From Acinetobacter towneri DSM 14962 = CIP 107472 (GTDB lineage Bacteria > Pseudomonadota > Gammaproteobacteria > Pseudomonadales > Moraxellaceae), in NCBI RefSeq assembly GCF_000368785.1, contig NZ_KB849690.1, positions 534,172 through 598,171 of the forward strand: DNA of 64,000 nucleotides. The letters are read 5' to 3'. Below the pieces are notes generated by a model that was not told the origin of the DNA, did not search any database, and saw only the letters and a list, made by a program, of their open reading frames with translations. Made by a program: the position numbers and the translations under genes. This document shows positions 29,995 through 39,493 of the stretch, one piece after another. Each line of letters starts with the position of its first letter. Positions within the stretch are counted from its first letter, which is position 1.

Positions 29995-30543
29995 ATTAAA
30001 CAGCCTGACCGTAATCAACAGGGCGGAAAATCTAACCGTCCTGCTTTGAATGATGAAATTCGTGCAAAAGAAGTCCGTCTTGTAGACGAAAATGGTGAGC
30101 AAAAAGGTATTGTAAGCTTGGCTGATGCATTACGCGCAGCAGAAAGCGTTGACCTTGACTTGGTGGAAATTGTGGCAAATGCCGAACCACCGGTGTGCAA
30201 AATCATGGACTTTAACAAGCATTTGTTTGATCTAAAGCAAAAGCAGAAAGAAGCGAAGAAAAAACAACATCAAGTACAGGTGAAAGAAATCAAGCTCCGC
30301 CCTGCGACTGATGTTGGTGATTACAACGTAAAATTACGTGCAATTATCAAATTCCTTGAAGAAGGGAACAAGGTAAAAATCACTTTACGCTTCCGTGGTC
30401 GTGAAATGGCTCACCAACAGTTAGGTTTGGCTCAATTGAAAAAAGTTGAAGCAGATGTAATTGAATATGGTGTAGTTGAACAAGCACCAAAAATGGAAGG
30501 TCGTCAAATGGGTATGTTGCTTGGTCCTAAAAAGAAAAAGTAA
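29995..30543 (+). CDS. infC: Translation initiation factor IF-3, with ATT start codon
   Basis: IF-3 of 182 residues when read from ATT at 29995. GGAG (29983-29986) is 8 nt before the ATT, and the reading gives [20 protein letters not shown] followed by [19 protein letters not shown], the full IF-3 N-terminal domain. The first ATG in frame, at 30046, would remove part of that domain. The C-terminal domain shows [20 protein letters not shown] and [13 protein letters not shown]. The rare ATT start is a known feature of infC: IF-3 discriminates against it and thereby represses its own synthesis. In most relatives rpmI and rplT follow directly, but here a terminator and five genes intervene. Confidence 0.95.
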   Translation: MKQPDRNQQGGKSNRPALNDEIRAKEVRLVDENGEQKGIVSLADALRAAESVDLDLVEIVANAEPPVCKIMDFNKHLFDLKQKQKEAKKKQHQVQVKEIKLRPATDVGDYNVKLRAIIKFLEEGNKVKITLRFRGREMAHQQLGLAQLKKVEADVIEYGVVEQAPKMEGRQMGMLLGPKKKK

Positions 30544-30566
30544 TCCCATCCTGAACAAAAGAAGCA

Positions 30567-30591
30567 CTGCACCTTGGCGGTGCTTTTTTTT
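30567..30591 (+). terminator. Rho-independent terminator after infC
   Basis: GCACC (30569-30573) pairs with GGTGC (30579-30583) around TTGGC and is followed by eight T residues. Confidence 0.88.
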
Positions 30592-30754
30592 GCGTGATGA
30601 AAGTGAGCATCTATGTTTCATGTTTATGAGATATGCCATTCGATAAAAAAACTCTACGCAGCGACACGCAACAAACGCTTAAAAACATGCTATAACTAAA
30701 ACCGCAGTAGAAGAATGCTGGTCAAAAAGCAAAAAAAGTAATGAAGGATAAAAC

Positions 30755-31372
30755 ATGATTGATCTTTATTATTGGGGCACCCCCAACGGTCATAAAATTA
30801 GTATTGCACTTGAAGAAATGGGTTTGGAATATCAAATTTTCCCCATCAATATTTCAGAAGATGATCAATTTCAGCCAGATTTTTTAAAAATTTCGCCCAA
30901 TAATAAAATTCCTGCAATTGTCGATCAGAACGGTCCGCGTGGTGAGCCAATCTCTGTGTTTGAGTCGGGTGCAATTTTGCAATATCTAGGGCGCAAAACT
31001 GGCATGTTTTATCCTACCGATGAACAGGAGCGTGTTGAAGTAGAGCAGTGGCTCATGTGGCAAATGGGTGGTTTTGGTCCAATGTTAGGACAGAATCATC
31101 ATTTTAGCCGTTATGCACCAGAGAAAATTCCTTATGCGATTGAACGCTATATCAATGAATCCAAGCGTTTGTATGGCGTGTTAAATAAGCAGTTGATGGG
31201 GCAAAAGTACGTGGCGGGCGAATATTCAATTGCTGATATGGCTATTTTGCCGTGGGCGTTACGTCATGACTGGCAAAATATTTCGCTGGAAGATTATCCG
31301 TATGTACAAGACTATATTACACGGCTGACTGCGCGCCCTGCAGTGCAGAAAGCACTCGCGATTCAAGTTTAA
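30755..31372 (+). CDS. Glutathione S-transferase family protein (Nu-class-like)
   Basis: A protein of 205 residues with a thioredoxin-fold N-terminal domain (YYWGTPNGHKISIALEEMGL) and an all-helical C-terminal domain. The TPNGHK element, the NNKIPAIVD cis-proline motif and SVFESGAILQYLG resemble the YfcG/YghU Nu-class proteins of E. coli, which have disulfide-bond reductase activity with glutathione. ATGAAGGATAAA supplies the ribosome site. It stands alone between infC and two small membrane-protein genes. Confidence 0.88.
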   Translation: MIDLYYWGTPNGHKISIALEEMGLEYQIFPINISEDDQFQPDFLKISPNNKIPAIVDQNGPRGEPISVFESGAILQYLGRKTGMFYPTDEQERVEVEQWLMWQMGGFGPMLGQNHHFSRYAPEKIPYAIERYINESKRLYGVLNKQLMGQKYVAGEYSIADMAILPWALRHDWQNISLEDYPYVQDYITRLTARPAVQKALAIQV

Positions 31373-31444
31373 ATCTACTTTTATGCTAAGATGCCAGCCA
31401 CCTGATACCTCACTTTTTCAGGTGGCTTTTTTATTGGATGAGCT

Positions 31445-31729
31445 ATGCAAGAATTTTTTTTAAACTTTACCAAGATTGTTGAGCAAAATGCCAAAGTGTA
31501 TTGGAGCATTATTTTGGGCATTGTGTCTTGCTTGATCTTATTTGTGATCGAAGCATTTCATGTGCAGAATATGATTGCGGCTTTAAATAGCACAGATCAA
31601 CAGGTTTTACGTGCTGCGATTGAGCCTGTTACTCAGCGTTATACATGGGCACGTGCGGCACTTATTTTGCTTAGTATTGTTTGGGCGAACTGGGAATATC
31701 GTAAAACCAAGCAGGCTTTAGGGCTTTAA
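31445..31729 (+). CDS. Small two-helix membrane protein, unknown function
   Basis: A protein of 94 residues with two hydrophobic helices, about 19-36 (VYWSIILGIVSCLILFVI) and 69-82 (AALILLSIVWANWE), separated by a polar segment. I do not recognise a family. It ends 7 nt before the YqaA-like gene, so the two are probably co-transcribed and co-translated. Confidence 0.65.
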   Translation: MQEFFLNFTKIVEQNAKVYWSIILGIVSCLILFVIEAFHVQNMIAALNSTDQQVLRAAIEPVTQRYTWARAALILLSIVWANWEYRKTKQALGL

Positions 31730-31736
31730 ATCGTCT

Positions 31737-32165
31737 ATGCTTTGGACGCTGTTTGGTTTATTTTTATCTGCATTTGGTGCGGCAACTTTATTGCCTTTAC
31801 AGTCCGAAGCTGTGTTGTTGGGGCTGTTATATGAAGGCAGCTATGCACCCATTTGGCTGATTAGCATTGCCAGTCTAGGCAATATTTTAGGTTCTTGTGT
31901 GAACTGGTATTTGGGACTCAAGATCGAACATTATAAAGATAAAAAGTGGTTTCCTGTTTCGGCTACACAATTAGAAAAAGCACAGCACACCTACGCCAAA
32001 TATGGGTTTTGGTCTTTACTGCTCAGTTGGGTGCCGATTATTGGTGATCCAATTACGCTGATTGCAGGTTTAATGAAAGAACATTTTGCCCGTTTTGTGT
32101 TGATGGTGAGTCTAGCCAAAATCGGGCGTTATCTGTTTATTTATTTTGTTTATACATGGGTTTAA
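31737..32165 (+). CDS. YqaA-family membrane protein (DedA/SNARE-associated superfamily)
   Basis: A polytopic membrane protein of 142 residues. It has the YqaA layout: an N-terminal helix with SAFGAATLLPLQSEAVLLG, the small-residue motif SLGNILGSCVNWYLG and the LLLSWVPIIGDPITLIAGLM stretch. DedA-superfamily proteins are linked to lipid-carrier or phospholipid transport and membrane homeostasis. The role of YqaA itself is not established. ATG at 31737 follows the previous stop by 7 nt. Confidence 0.82.
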   Translation: MLWTLFGLFLSAFGAATLLPLQSEAVLLGLLYEGSYAPIWLISIASLGNILGSCVNWYLGLKIEHYKDKKWFPVSATQLEKAQHTYAKYGFWSLLLSWVPIIGDPITLIAGLMKEHFARFVLMVSLAKIGRYLFIYFVYTWV

Positions 32166-32193
32166 GCAAGCAACCCCTATTATCTATAGACAC

Positions 32194-32955
32194 TTATGAC
32201 TGTTCTTGAGCATCACACGTGTTTAAATCAAAATAAATTTCATCTTTTAATTTTGACTTTTTATACAGCCAAAATTGACGCGGTACATCTACTTGAGCAG
32301 CTTTCACTGCAGCTAAAACTTGTTGATCAAGTGCGTATTGTCCCGAACCTTGTGTCAATTTCACACGTTTCACTTCGCCATGCTTATTTACTTTGAATTG
32401 AAACTTTAACTTACGTGAGTGATTTTTTAAATCTTCCGCACTTAAGTTTAATTGTGGTTGACTACGATACTTAAATTGAACTTTTTGCTGTTGTTGCTGT
32501 GCTAACCATTGTTTAGATTGAAAATCAAACTGGCAATCTTCGTGCTGGTTATCCTGAAATCTTAAATTAAAGCTTTGAAAACCAATGGTCGGTACGGCAG
32601 TATCTTCTACATAGGTCGGTTGAATTTCAGCAGTGCGAACCGCTTGTAATAAGGCATCATCTAATTTTTTCAGCCCTGTACTTTCTTGAATAGTGGCTTG
32701 ACTGATTTTGCCGGTTTCATCTGCATAAATACGCACAATTGCAGCTCGGTTTTGTTGATTTAAATCTTCATTTTTATATTTGGGTTGTGGAAACTTGCGC
32801 CATGCTAAGCGTGTGGTGAGATGAGCAGGCAAGGCAGCACTTTTTTGTACTTCGAGTGTGGCTTTTGGTGTCGATTTCTGCTGCGGTGGTTTTGCAAAAA
32901 GATGCGTCGCACTGAGTCCAAGCAATAGAGTTATATATAAAGATGTTTTCATCAT
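32194..32955 (-). CDS. Secreted protein with two TonB C-terminal-like domains
   Basis: A protein of 253 residues. A cleavable signal peptide (TSLYITLLLGLSATHLFA) replaces the transmembrane anchor normally found in TonB. Two TonB-C-like modules follow. The first, about residues 50-115, has RAAIVRIYADETGKISQATIQESTGLKKLDDALLQAV. The second, about 175-235, has LKFQFKVNKHGEVKRVKLTQ and ALDQQVLAAVKAA. Three cysteines may form disulfides. It cannot itself couple to ExbBD, as no membrane segment remains. It may instead bind TonB boxes or peptidoglycan. No partner receptor gene is adjacent. Confidence 0.72.
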   Translation of the reverse strand: MMKTSLYITLLLGLSATHLFAKPPQQKSTPKATLEVQKSAALPAHLTTRLAWRKFPQPKYKNEDLNQQNRAAIVRIYADETGKISQATIQESTGLKKLDDALLQAVRTAEIQPTYVEDTAVPTIGFQSFNLRFQDNQHEDCQFDFQSKQWLAQQQQQKVQFKYRSQPQLNLSAEDLKNHSRKLKFQFKVNKHGEVKRVKLTQGSGQYALDQQVLAAVKAAQVDVPRQFWLYKKSKLKDEIYFDLNTCDAQEQS

Positions 32956-33193
32956 ATTACGGTCTTTTTTATCTCACACAAGACGAGGCGAAGTATTGAT
33001 GGAATTGTGGATAATCGCAAGGGTAATCCGCAACTTATTGCAAGTTTTTAGGGTGTTGATCTGCACAATTTTTGACAGAGCTTTAGCTTTATTTTGAATT
33101 GTAGTGGGTGTTCACAATTCCAGTATTTTTTCCTGAGTTGAATTACGGCAAATGAGTGAGGTAATGATCATTTTTTATTTAGCCAATATGCTT

Positions 33194-33220
33194 TTGTTTT
33201 AAGCAAAGATGCTTTAGAAT
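33194..33220 (+). promoter_or_regulatory. Candidate promoter of rpmI-rplT
   Basis: TTGTTT (33194-33199) and TAGAAT (33215-33220) are separated by 15 nt, about 70 nt upstream of rpmI. The short spacer makes the assignment moderate. Confidence 0.45.
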
Positions 33221-33292
33221 ACTCGCTCCCTTACCTGCAGGTCGTTTTTGCAATGGTGCAGACGTGCCGAACAGGTGTTTAAAGAGGTTGTT

Positions 33293-33487
33293 ATGGCTAA
33301 GTTAAAAACTCGCCGTGGTGCAGCTAAACGTTTCAAAGCGACTGCTAACGGTTTCAAGCGTAAACAAGCGTTCAAACGCCACATTTTGACCAAAAAATCT
33401 GCTAAACGTATCCGTCAATTGCGCGGCTGTGTAATGGTTCACGTGAGTGACGTTGCTGCTGTTCGTGCTATGTGCCCATACATCTAA
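33293..33487 (+). CDS. rpmI: 50S ribosomal protein L35
   Basis: A very basic protein of 64 residues. It starts [19 protein letters not shown] and contains [18 protein letters not shown], the L35 family pattern. The frame is open back to 33248, but ATG 33293, with GAGG seven to eight bases upstream, is the family start. It is followed after 11 nt by rplT. Confidence 0.96.
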   Translation: MAKLKTRRGAAKRFKATANGFKRKQAFKRHILTKKSAKRIRQLRGCVMVHVSDVAAVRAMCPYI

Positions 33488-33498
33488 GGAGATTATAA

Positions 33499-33858
33499 AT
33501 GGCTCGTGTAAAACGTGGTGTACAGGCTCATCGCCGTCATAAAAAAATTCTTGCTCGTGCTAAAGGTTACTATGGTGCTCGTTCACGCGTATATCGCGTA
33601 GCGTTCCAAGCGGTAATCAAAGCAGGTCAATACGCTTACCGTGACCGTCGTCAAAAGAAACGTCAATTCCGTGCTTTATGGATTGCGCGTATCAATGCGG
33701 GCGCTCGTCAAAATGGTTTATCGTACAGCCGTATGATCGCTGGCTTGAAAAAAGCACAAGTGATTATCGACCGTCGCGTACTTGCTGACATCGCTATGCA
33801 TGACGCAGTTGCATTTGCTGCTTTAGCTACAAAAGCTAAAGATGCATTAGCTGCATAA
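33499..33858 (+). CDS. rplT: 50S ribosomal protein L20
   Basis: A basic protein of 119 residues, full length, with [21 protein letters not shown] at the start and the conserved [21 protein letters not shown] core. L20 is needed early in 50S assembly and in E. coli represses its own operon through the rpmI leader. AAGGAG lies 6 nt upstream of the ATG. A terminator follows. Confidence 0.97.
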   Translation: MARVKRGVQAHRRHKKILARAKGYYGARSRVYRVAFQAVIKAGQYAYRDRRQKKRQFRALWIARINAGARQNGLSYSRMIAGLKKAQVIIDRRVLADIAMHDAVAFAALATKAKDALAA

Positions 33859-33876
33859 GTCTTTATGACTTAAAAG

Positions 33877-33902
33877 AAAGACCGCATTTGCGGTCTTTTT
33901 TT
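33877..33902 (+). terminator. Rho-independent terminator after rplT
   Basis: AAAGACCGC (33877-33885) pairs perfectly with GCGGTCTTT (33890-33898) around ATTT, then further T residues. Confidence 0.93.
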
Positions 33903-34015
33903 ATGCCTGAAATTTAGGGTCTCTGCCAAGTTTCATAACTCAATCTGAGAAATTTTTAGCCACAGCCTGAGCAAAAACAAGCACTGCTTTGTTTGCAGCG
34001 GAAGGCGCAGCGAAG

Positions 34016-34116
34016 GACAAGCATATTTTTTGCTGCTATTGCGTTATGTGCCGGTCATTTAGAATGACTAAATTTCCTGTCCCATGCCTTATATCAGCTA
34101 AAAAATATGCGTTGTC
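34016..34116. repeat. Nested inverted repeat (MITE- or REP-like) in the rplT-to-34151 gap
   Basis: The left arm at 34016-34035 (GACAAGCATATTTTTTGCTG) and the right arm at 34095-34116 are near-perfect inverted copies, differing by two single-base insertions. They enclose about 60 nt with an inner perfect hairpin, GTCATT-TAG-AATGAC (34054-34068). The rest of the 33903-34150 interval has no credible gene. No transposase or target duplication was identified. Confidence 0.6.
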
Positions 34117-34150
34117 GCAAACATAGACGAATTGTCAACAGCCCCTAAGC

Positions 34151-35179
34151 TTATAAACCAAAATAATAGGCAGCTGCACAAATAACCACAGTCATTAAAA
34201 TCAGTTTAATCACGGCAGATGTACCCACTTTATGCGTAGCTGCAGGTGTTGGTATTTGTGGTGAAGCGATGTTTTGTACTTGGCTAGGCGTTGATTCAAA
34301 AGGATCAGGTGTTTGCACTGGCGTGAGCTGTGCGGTCTGATAATGGTTCGCAACCTTGGTGATAAATTTGGCGTGTAAATCTTCAAGTTTCTGAGAAAAA
34401 TGACGTAAATTGAGTTGTTCGCTTGGTTCAAGTTCTGTGCCATCGGCATGATAAGGATGCTGGATTTTATTCTGAATGTGTTGATCCAGTGCATCTAAAC
34501 GATACAGCATCTGATGTGCATAGGCAGCAGGGTAGTCTGCGGGAATTAACGCCAAAGTTGGGTACATGCTTTCAGTTGCGTTTTGAGTAAGATCTACACC
34601 GAAATAAGGTTTAGCGCTTTGCTCTGGTTCAACAAACTCTGTAGCACAAGGATTTAAAAATAACTCGGAGCGAATAAAGCGATCAATTTCATCCCAGTTT
34701 GGAGAGGCAAAATCTGTATCGAGCTGTCTGGCAAGTTTGTGATTTAATTGATAACGCCACATGACTTCTTGACGTAGCTCGCTCTGTTGGGAAACAGGCG
34801 CCATATAATCTTGTTCTGCGGTATACCATTCTGCAAGCTCTTTTCCGAAAATCCAAGCAGATTTGTGCTGTGCCTCGTGACTCACAATAAAGTGTGCAAA
34901 AGGCAATAACTCTACATTTGGATTGGGGTTTTTTTCATCATTTAAAATACTTGCCTGATGTAGGCTTAAACGTCGCACACCTTGTTGTTTAAGATGCTCT
35001 AACCAGATTTGAAAGTGTTGTGCCAGTAAATGTTGTGACAATAAATCACGAAACTGAATTTGATGCTGGTTAAACACTTGATGCTTGAGCCAATGATTAA
35101 AACTTAAATCTTGAGCCAAATATTCATTGCCATAAGTCACAAGGGCAAGTTGCTGTTTCCAAATCTGATCGAGCGCCAT
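34151..35179 (-). CDS. Tail-anchored protein of unknown function
   Basis: A protein of 342 residues I do not recognise. It is mostly polar and helical, rich in Gln, His and Leu at the N-terminal half (QFRDLLSQHLLAQHFQIWLEHLKQQGV). An acidic middle follows, then a Pro/Thr/Gln-rich linker near residues 280-315. The protein ends in a single transmembrane helix (SAVIKLILMTVVICAAAYYFGL) at its C-terminus. No signal peptide is present, so the bulk should face the cytoplasm. It is divergent from pheS with 159 nt between. Confidence 0.7.
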   Translation of the reverse strand: MALDQIWKQQLALVTYGNEYLAQDLSFNHWLKHQVFNQHQIQFRDLLSQHLLAQHFQIWLEHLKQQGVRRLSLHQASILNDEKNPNPNVELLPFAHFIVSHEAQHKSAWIFGKELAEWYTAEQDYMAPVSQQSELRQEVMWRYQLNHKLARQLDTDFASPNWDEIDRFIRSELFLNPCATEFVEPEQSAKPYFGVDLTQNATESMYPTLALIPADYPAAYAHQMLYRLDALDQHIQNKIQHPYHADGTELEPSEQLNLRHFSQKLEDLHAKFITKVANHYQTAQLTPVQTPDPFESTPSQVQNIASPQIPTPAATHKVGTSAVIKLILMTVVICAAAYYFGL

Positions 35180-35283
35180 AATGTTGAGATCTCGTGGTGA
35201 TTGGCTTTATCTTATACTTTTTGTATTTCAAGATGCTAATCTAATTTTCATTACATCGAAGCTTCATCAAAGCGACTAAAAAC

Positions 35284-35292
35284 TGTTAGAAT
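35284..35292 (+). promoter_or_regulatory. Extended -10 promoter of pheST-ihfA
   Basis: TGTTAGAAT (35284-35292) is an extended -10 element with TTCATC (35263-35268) 18 nt upstream as a weak -35. The pheS ATG lies 47 nt downstream, and I see no leader peptide rich in Phe. Confidence 0.55.
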
Positions 35293-35305
35293 ACGGGGTT
35301 TTTAA

Positions 35306-36319
<1,014 letters not shown>

Positions 36320-36332
36320 AAACAAATTTATA

Positions 36333-36417
36333 CCTCTCCCTGACCTCTCCTAAAAGGAGAGGGGTGTCCATATATGACACAGGATGCTTCTTCTTTGAAA
36401 AGAGGGAGTAGAGGGGA
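36333..36417. repeat. REP-like palindromic repeat inside the pheS-pheT gap
   Basis: CCTCTCCT (36344-36351) pairs with AGGAGAGG (36355-36362) around AAA, preceded by a second CCTCTCC copy at 36333-36339. A further purine block, AGAGGGAG with GAGGGG after it (36401-36416), can pair alternatively with the left side. Elements with CCCTCTCCT arms are frequent between genes in Acinetobacter. Here it lies inside an essential operon rather than at its end. Confidence 0.6.
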
Positions 36418-36448
36418 TTCAAAATTTAGATTTATAGGTTTTATATCA

Positions 36449-38830
36449 ATGAAAATTAGCGAAAATTGGCTACGCACGTGGGTTAACCCAGCCATTGACA
36501 GCGATACTTTATCGAATCAACTCACGATGCTGGGTTTAGAAGTTGATGATATGTCACCAGCAGCAAAGCCATTTACAGGCGTTGTGGTGGGTGAAGTCTT
36601 AACGGTTGAACAGCATCCAGATGCAGATCGTTTACGTGTGACTACGGTAAATATTGGTTCAGGTGAGCCGTTGCAGATTGTGTGTGGTGCGCCAAACGTG
36701 CGTGTAGGTATGAAAGCACCTGTGGCAACCATTGGTGCGGTATTGCCAGGCGACTTTAAAATCAAAAAAGGCAAACTGCGTGGTGTGGAATCACAAGGGA
36801 TGCTCTGCGGCGCATCAGAAATTGACCTTGAAGATAAACTTGATGGTTTATTGGAACTGCCTGCAGATGCACCTGTAGGTGTGAATGTACGTGAATATCT
36901 TGATCTAGATGACCATGTCATTGATATCAGTATTACTCCAAACCGTGGTGATTGTTTCAGTATTCGTGGTATTGCCCGTGAAATTGGGGTGATTAACCAA
37001 TTGCCAGTGAATACACCTGACATTCAGGCAGTAGCGGCAACTATTCAGGATGAAAAAACTGTACAAAGTTTGACGGAAGGCTGCCCACGTTATTTAGGTC
37101 GTGTGATTAAAAATGTAAATACCAAAGCCGCTACACCTGAGTGGATGGAGCGCGCGTTGGCACGTTCAGGTATCCGTCAGCACAGTATTTTGGTTGATAT
37201 TACCAACTATGTCTTGATTGAATTGGGTCAGCCAATGCACGCTTTTGATGGTGCTAAAATTCAAGGTGGCATTCAAGTTCGTCAAGCGACTGCAGCAGAA
37301 AAATTGGTGCTGTTAAACGAGCAAGAAGTTGAGCTGCAAGATGATGTGATGGTGATTGCCGATGACGCAAAAGTATTGGCGATGGCGGGCATCATGGGTG
37401 GTTTATCTTCTGCGGTAAGTGATGAAACCACAGAAATTTTCCTTGAATCCGCTTTCTTTGCACCATTGCATATCGCAGGTCGTGCACGTCGTTATGGTTT
37501 GCATACCGATGCCTCACAGCGTTATGAACGTGGTGTCGATTTTGAATTGCCATTATTGGCGATGAACCGTGCATCACAACTGATTGCAGAATTTGCTGGC
37601 GGCGAATTTGGTCCAATTACAGTGGCAGAACAAGCAGCACAATTGCCAACACGTGAAGCAATTGCGTTAAATCAAGCGCAAGTCGATCAGCTCTTGGGTT
37701 ATCACGTTGATGCTACATTTATTGCCGATGCTTTAACTCGTTTAGGCTGCGAAGTTACTGTTCAAGCTGAAGGTCAGTGGAGCGTTGTACCACCATCACA
37801 TCGTTTTGATATGGCAATTTACCAAGACTTAATTGAAGAAGTTGCTCGTATTCACGGTTATGACAACATTCAAATCAGTTTGCCTGTGATTGATGTGCAA
37901 TTAGCAAAATACCAAGATCAGTTTGAAGTTGCGCAATTACGTCAAACCGCAGTGACTTTAGGTTATCAAGAAGCAATTAGTTTTAGCTTTGCCGATGCAA
38001 AATTGGAAAAACAATTAAACCCTGCAGTGAATCCGTTGGTATTGGCGAATCCAATTTCAAGCGATTTGGCAGTAATGCGCTCAACGTTGTTATCCAGCTT
38101 AATTCCATGCGTTCAGTACAACGTGAATCGTCAACAAAACCGTGTGCGTTTCTTTGAGTTGGGTTTACGTTTTGATTATCAACATGCAGCAAGCATTCAT
38201 GACTTGAAGCAAATTCCAACTTTGGCATTGATTGCGGTGGGTGCTAAACATGCAGAATCTTGGCATGCTAAAGCTCAGCCTATGGATTTCTTCGATTTTA
38301 AAGGCGATATTGAAGAAATTTTAGCTGCAGGTCGTGTGCAGGTAGAGTATGTTCGTTCAGAGCGTACTTGGTTGCATCCTGGACAATCTGCTGAAATTTT
38401 GGTAGATGGTCAGTCTATTGGTTACTTTGGTCGTTTACATCCATCTTTAGAAGATGAGCTGGATTTAGGCACGGCTTGGGTAGCAGAACTCGATCAAACA
38501 GCAGTTTTGCAAACTTATGTATCTAATTTTACAGAATTATCACGTTTTCCATCGGTTAGACGTGATATTGCGCTTTTAATTAGTGATAAGATAAATGTAA
38601 GCGAAATTCAGCAACTTATTGAAAAAACGGGTGGAGCGCTGTTAGACTCAACTTGGTTATTCGATGTGTATACTGGACAAGGTGTTGAACAAGGCAAGCG
38701 TTCTTTGGCTTTTGCTCTGTTATGGCAACATCCAACACGTACACTTGAAGATGCTGAAATTAAATCTGGTATGGATAACATTCTGCAAGTGTTGGAAAAC
38801 ACTTACCAAGCGACATTGAGGGCTTCATGA
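36449..38830 (+). CDS. pheT: Phenylalanyl-tRNA synthetase beta subunit
   Basis: A subunit of 793 residues with the usual order: a tRNA-binding EMAP-like domain (residues 40-150, [20 protein letters not shown]), the B3/B4 editing domain, B5, a catalytic-like core and the ferredoxin-like anticodon domain at the end ([14 protein letters not shown]). The frame opens at 36374, but ATG 36449 begins [17 protein letters not shown], the true family start; the extra codons would be translated from the repeat. It overlaps ihfA by four bases. Confidence 0.96.
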   Translation: MKISENWLRTWVNPAIDSDTLSNQLTMLGLEVDDMSPAAKPFTGVVVGEVLTVEQHPDADRLRVTTVNIGSGEPLQIVCGAPNVRVGMKAPVATIGAVLPGDFKIKKGKLRGVESQGMLCGASEIDLEDKLDGLLELPADAPVGVNVREYLDLDDHVIDISITPNRGDCFSIRGIAREIGVINQLPVNTPDIQAVAATIQDEKTVQSLTEGCPRYLGRVIKNVNTKAATPEWMERALARSGIRQHSILVDITNYVLIELGQPMHAFDGAKIQGGIQVRQATAAEKLVLLNEQEVELQDDVMVIADDAKVLAMAGIMGGLSSAVSDETTEIFLESAFFAPLHIAGRARRYGLHTDASQRYERGVDFELPLLAMNRASQLIAEFAGGEFGPITVAEQAAQLPTREAIALNQAQVDQLLGYHVDATFIADALTRLGCEVTVQAEGQWSVVPPSHRFDMAIYQDLIEEVARIHGYDNIQISLPVIDVQLAKYQDQFEVAQLRQTAVTLGYQEAISFSFADAKLEKQLNPAVNPLVLANPISSDLAVMRSTLLSSLIPCVQYNVNRQQNRVRFFELGLRFDYQHAASIHDLKQIPTLALIAVGAKHAESWHAKAQPMDFFDFKGDIEEILAAGRVQVEYVRSERTWLHPGQSAEILVDGQSIGYFGRLHPSLEDELDLGTAWVAELDQTAVLQTYVSNFTELSRFPSVRRDIALLISDKINVSEIQQLIEKTGGALLDSTWLFDVYTGQGVEQGKRSLAFALLWQHPTRTLEDAEIKSGMDNILQVLENTYQATLRAS

Positions 38831-39123
38831 CAGCATTAACAAAAGCAGAAATGGCTGATCATTTAAGTGAGCTCACGAGTTTAAACCGCCGTGAAGCGAA
38901 ACAAATGGTCGAGTTATTTTTTGATGAGATCAGCCAAGCACTGATCTCTGGCGAGCAAGTTAAACTTTCAGGGTTTGGGAACTTCGAGTTACGTGATAAA
39001 CGTCAACGACCTGGTCGCAACCCGAAAACAGGCGAAGAAATTCCAATTTCAGCCCGCCGTGTAGTCACATTCCGCGCAGGGCAGAAATTCCGCCAGCGTG
39101 TGGGAAATGAGCAGATCGATTGA
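38827..39123 (+). CDS. ihfA: Integration host factor alpha subunit
   Basis: A DNA-bending protein of 98 residues of the HU/IHF family. The conserved [29 protein letters not shown] region contains the beta-arm with the intercalating proline (RPGRNP), and [16 protein letters not shown] closes the fold. It starts in an ATGA overlap with pheT, the order seen in enterobacteria. A terminator stem begins inside its last codons. Confidence 0.97.
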   Translation: MTALTKAEMADHLSELTSLNRREAKQMVELFFDEISQALISGEQVKLSGFGNFELRDKRQRPGRNPKTGEEIPISARRVVTFRAGQKFRQRVGNEQID

Positions 39124-39136
39124 TCTGCTTTTTTTT
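39111..39136 (+). terminator. Terminator overlapping the ihfA stop codon
   Basis: GCAGATC (39111-39117) pairs with GATCTGC (39122-39128), followed by eight T residues. The TGA stop at 39121-39123 lies between the arms. Confidence 0.9.
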
Positions 39137-39446
39137 ATGCTTTTTATAAGAGATTTTAGAAAGACGCTGTGATTTAGCAAGACATAGTGATTGATCTTGC
39201 AATTGAGAGACTTGAATCAAACTATGGATATGAATGAAAACACTGTAGAGCTGAACAAGACGCTACCTAAGAATTGAGCGTGGAGATGAGAAACCAAAAG
39301 GTTATATCGAAATAAATGCCGAATGGGGTTAAGTGTTTTGGTTAAATGCTTTTATATGCTGAATCATCTACTTGAAAAAGATGGATTGAGCGATTTGGAG
39401 ATATTGTGCTGAGTAAAATAAATTTTAGACAAAATATTCAGAAATA
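39137..39446. other. Gene-free interval with possible decayed coding remnants
   Basis: No intact gene is visible in these 310 nt. Two plus-strand stretches read like protein but are in different frames and broken by stops: LAIERLESNYGYE (about 39196-39234) and GDEKPKGYIEINAEWG (about 39282-39329). This suggests the remains of a lost gene, but I cannot name a family. Confidence 0.3.
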
Positions 39447-39450
39447 AAAA

Positions 39451-39473
39451 AGAGAGCCATCGGCTCTCTTTTT
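39451..39473 (-). terminator. Terminator of the Ala-rich lipoprotein gene
   Basis: AGAGAGCC (39451-39458) pairs with GGCTCTCT (39462-39469) around a 3-nt loop, with A and T runs on both sides. It lies 20 nt downstream of the minus-strand lipoprotein stop. Confidence 0.85.
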
Positions 39474-39493
39474 GTACTGCATAATCGTATCGA

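Noticed and set aside
33903..34015. An insertion-sequence end downstream of rplT
   Set aside because: No terminal repeat of a known IS type and no transposase remnant could be recognised. Only the nested inverted repeat at 34016-34116 is supported.
36374..36448. N-terminal extension of pheT from the ATG at 36374
   Set aside because: The extra 25 codons are translated repeat DNA, and the family start MKISENW is at 36449.
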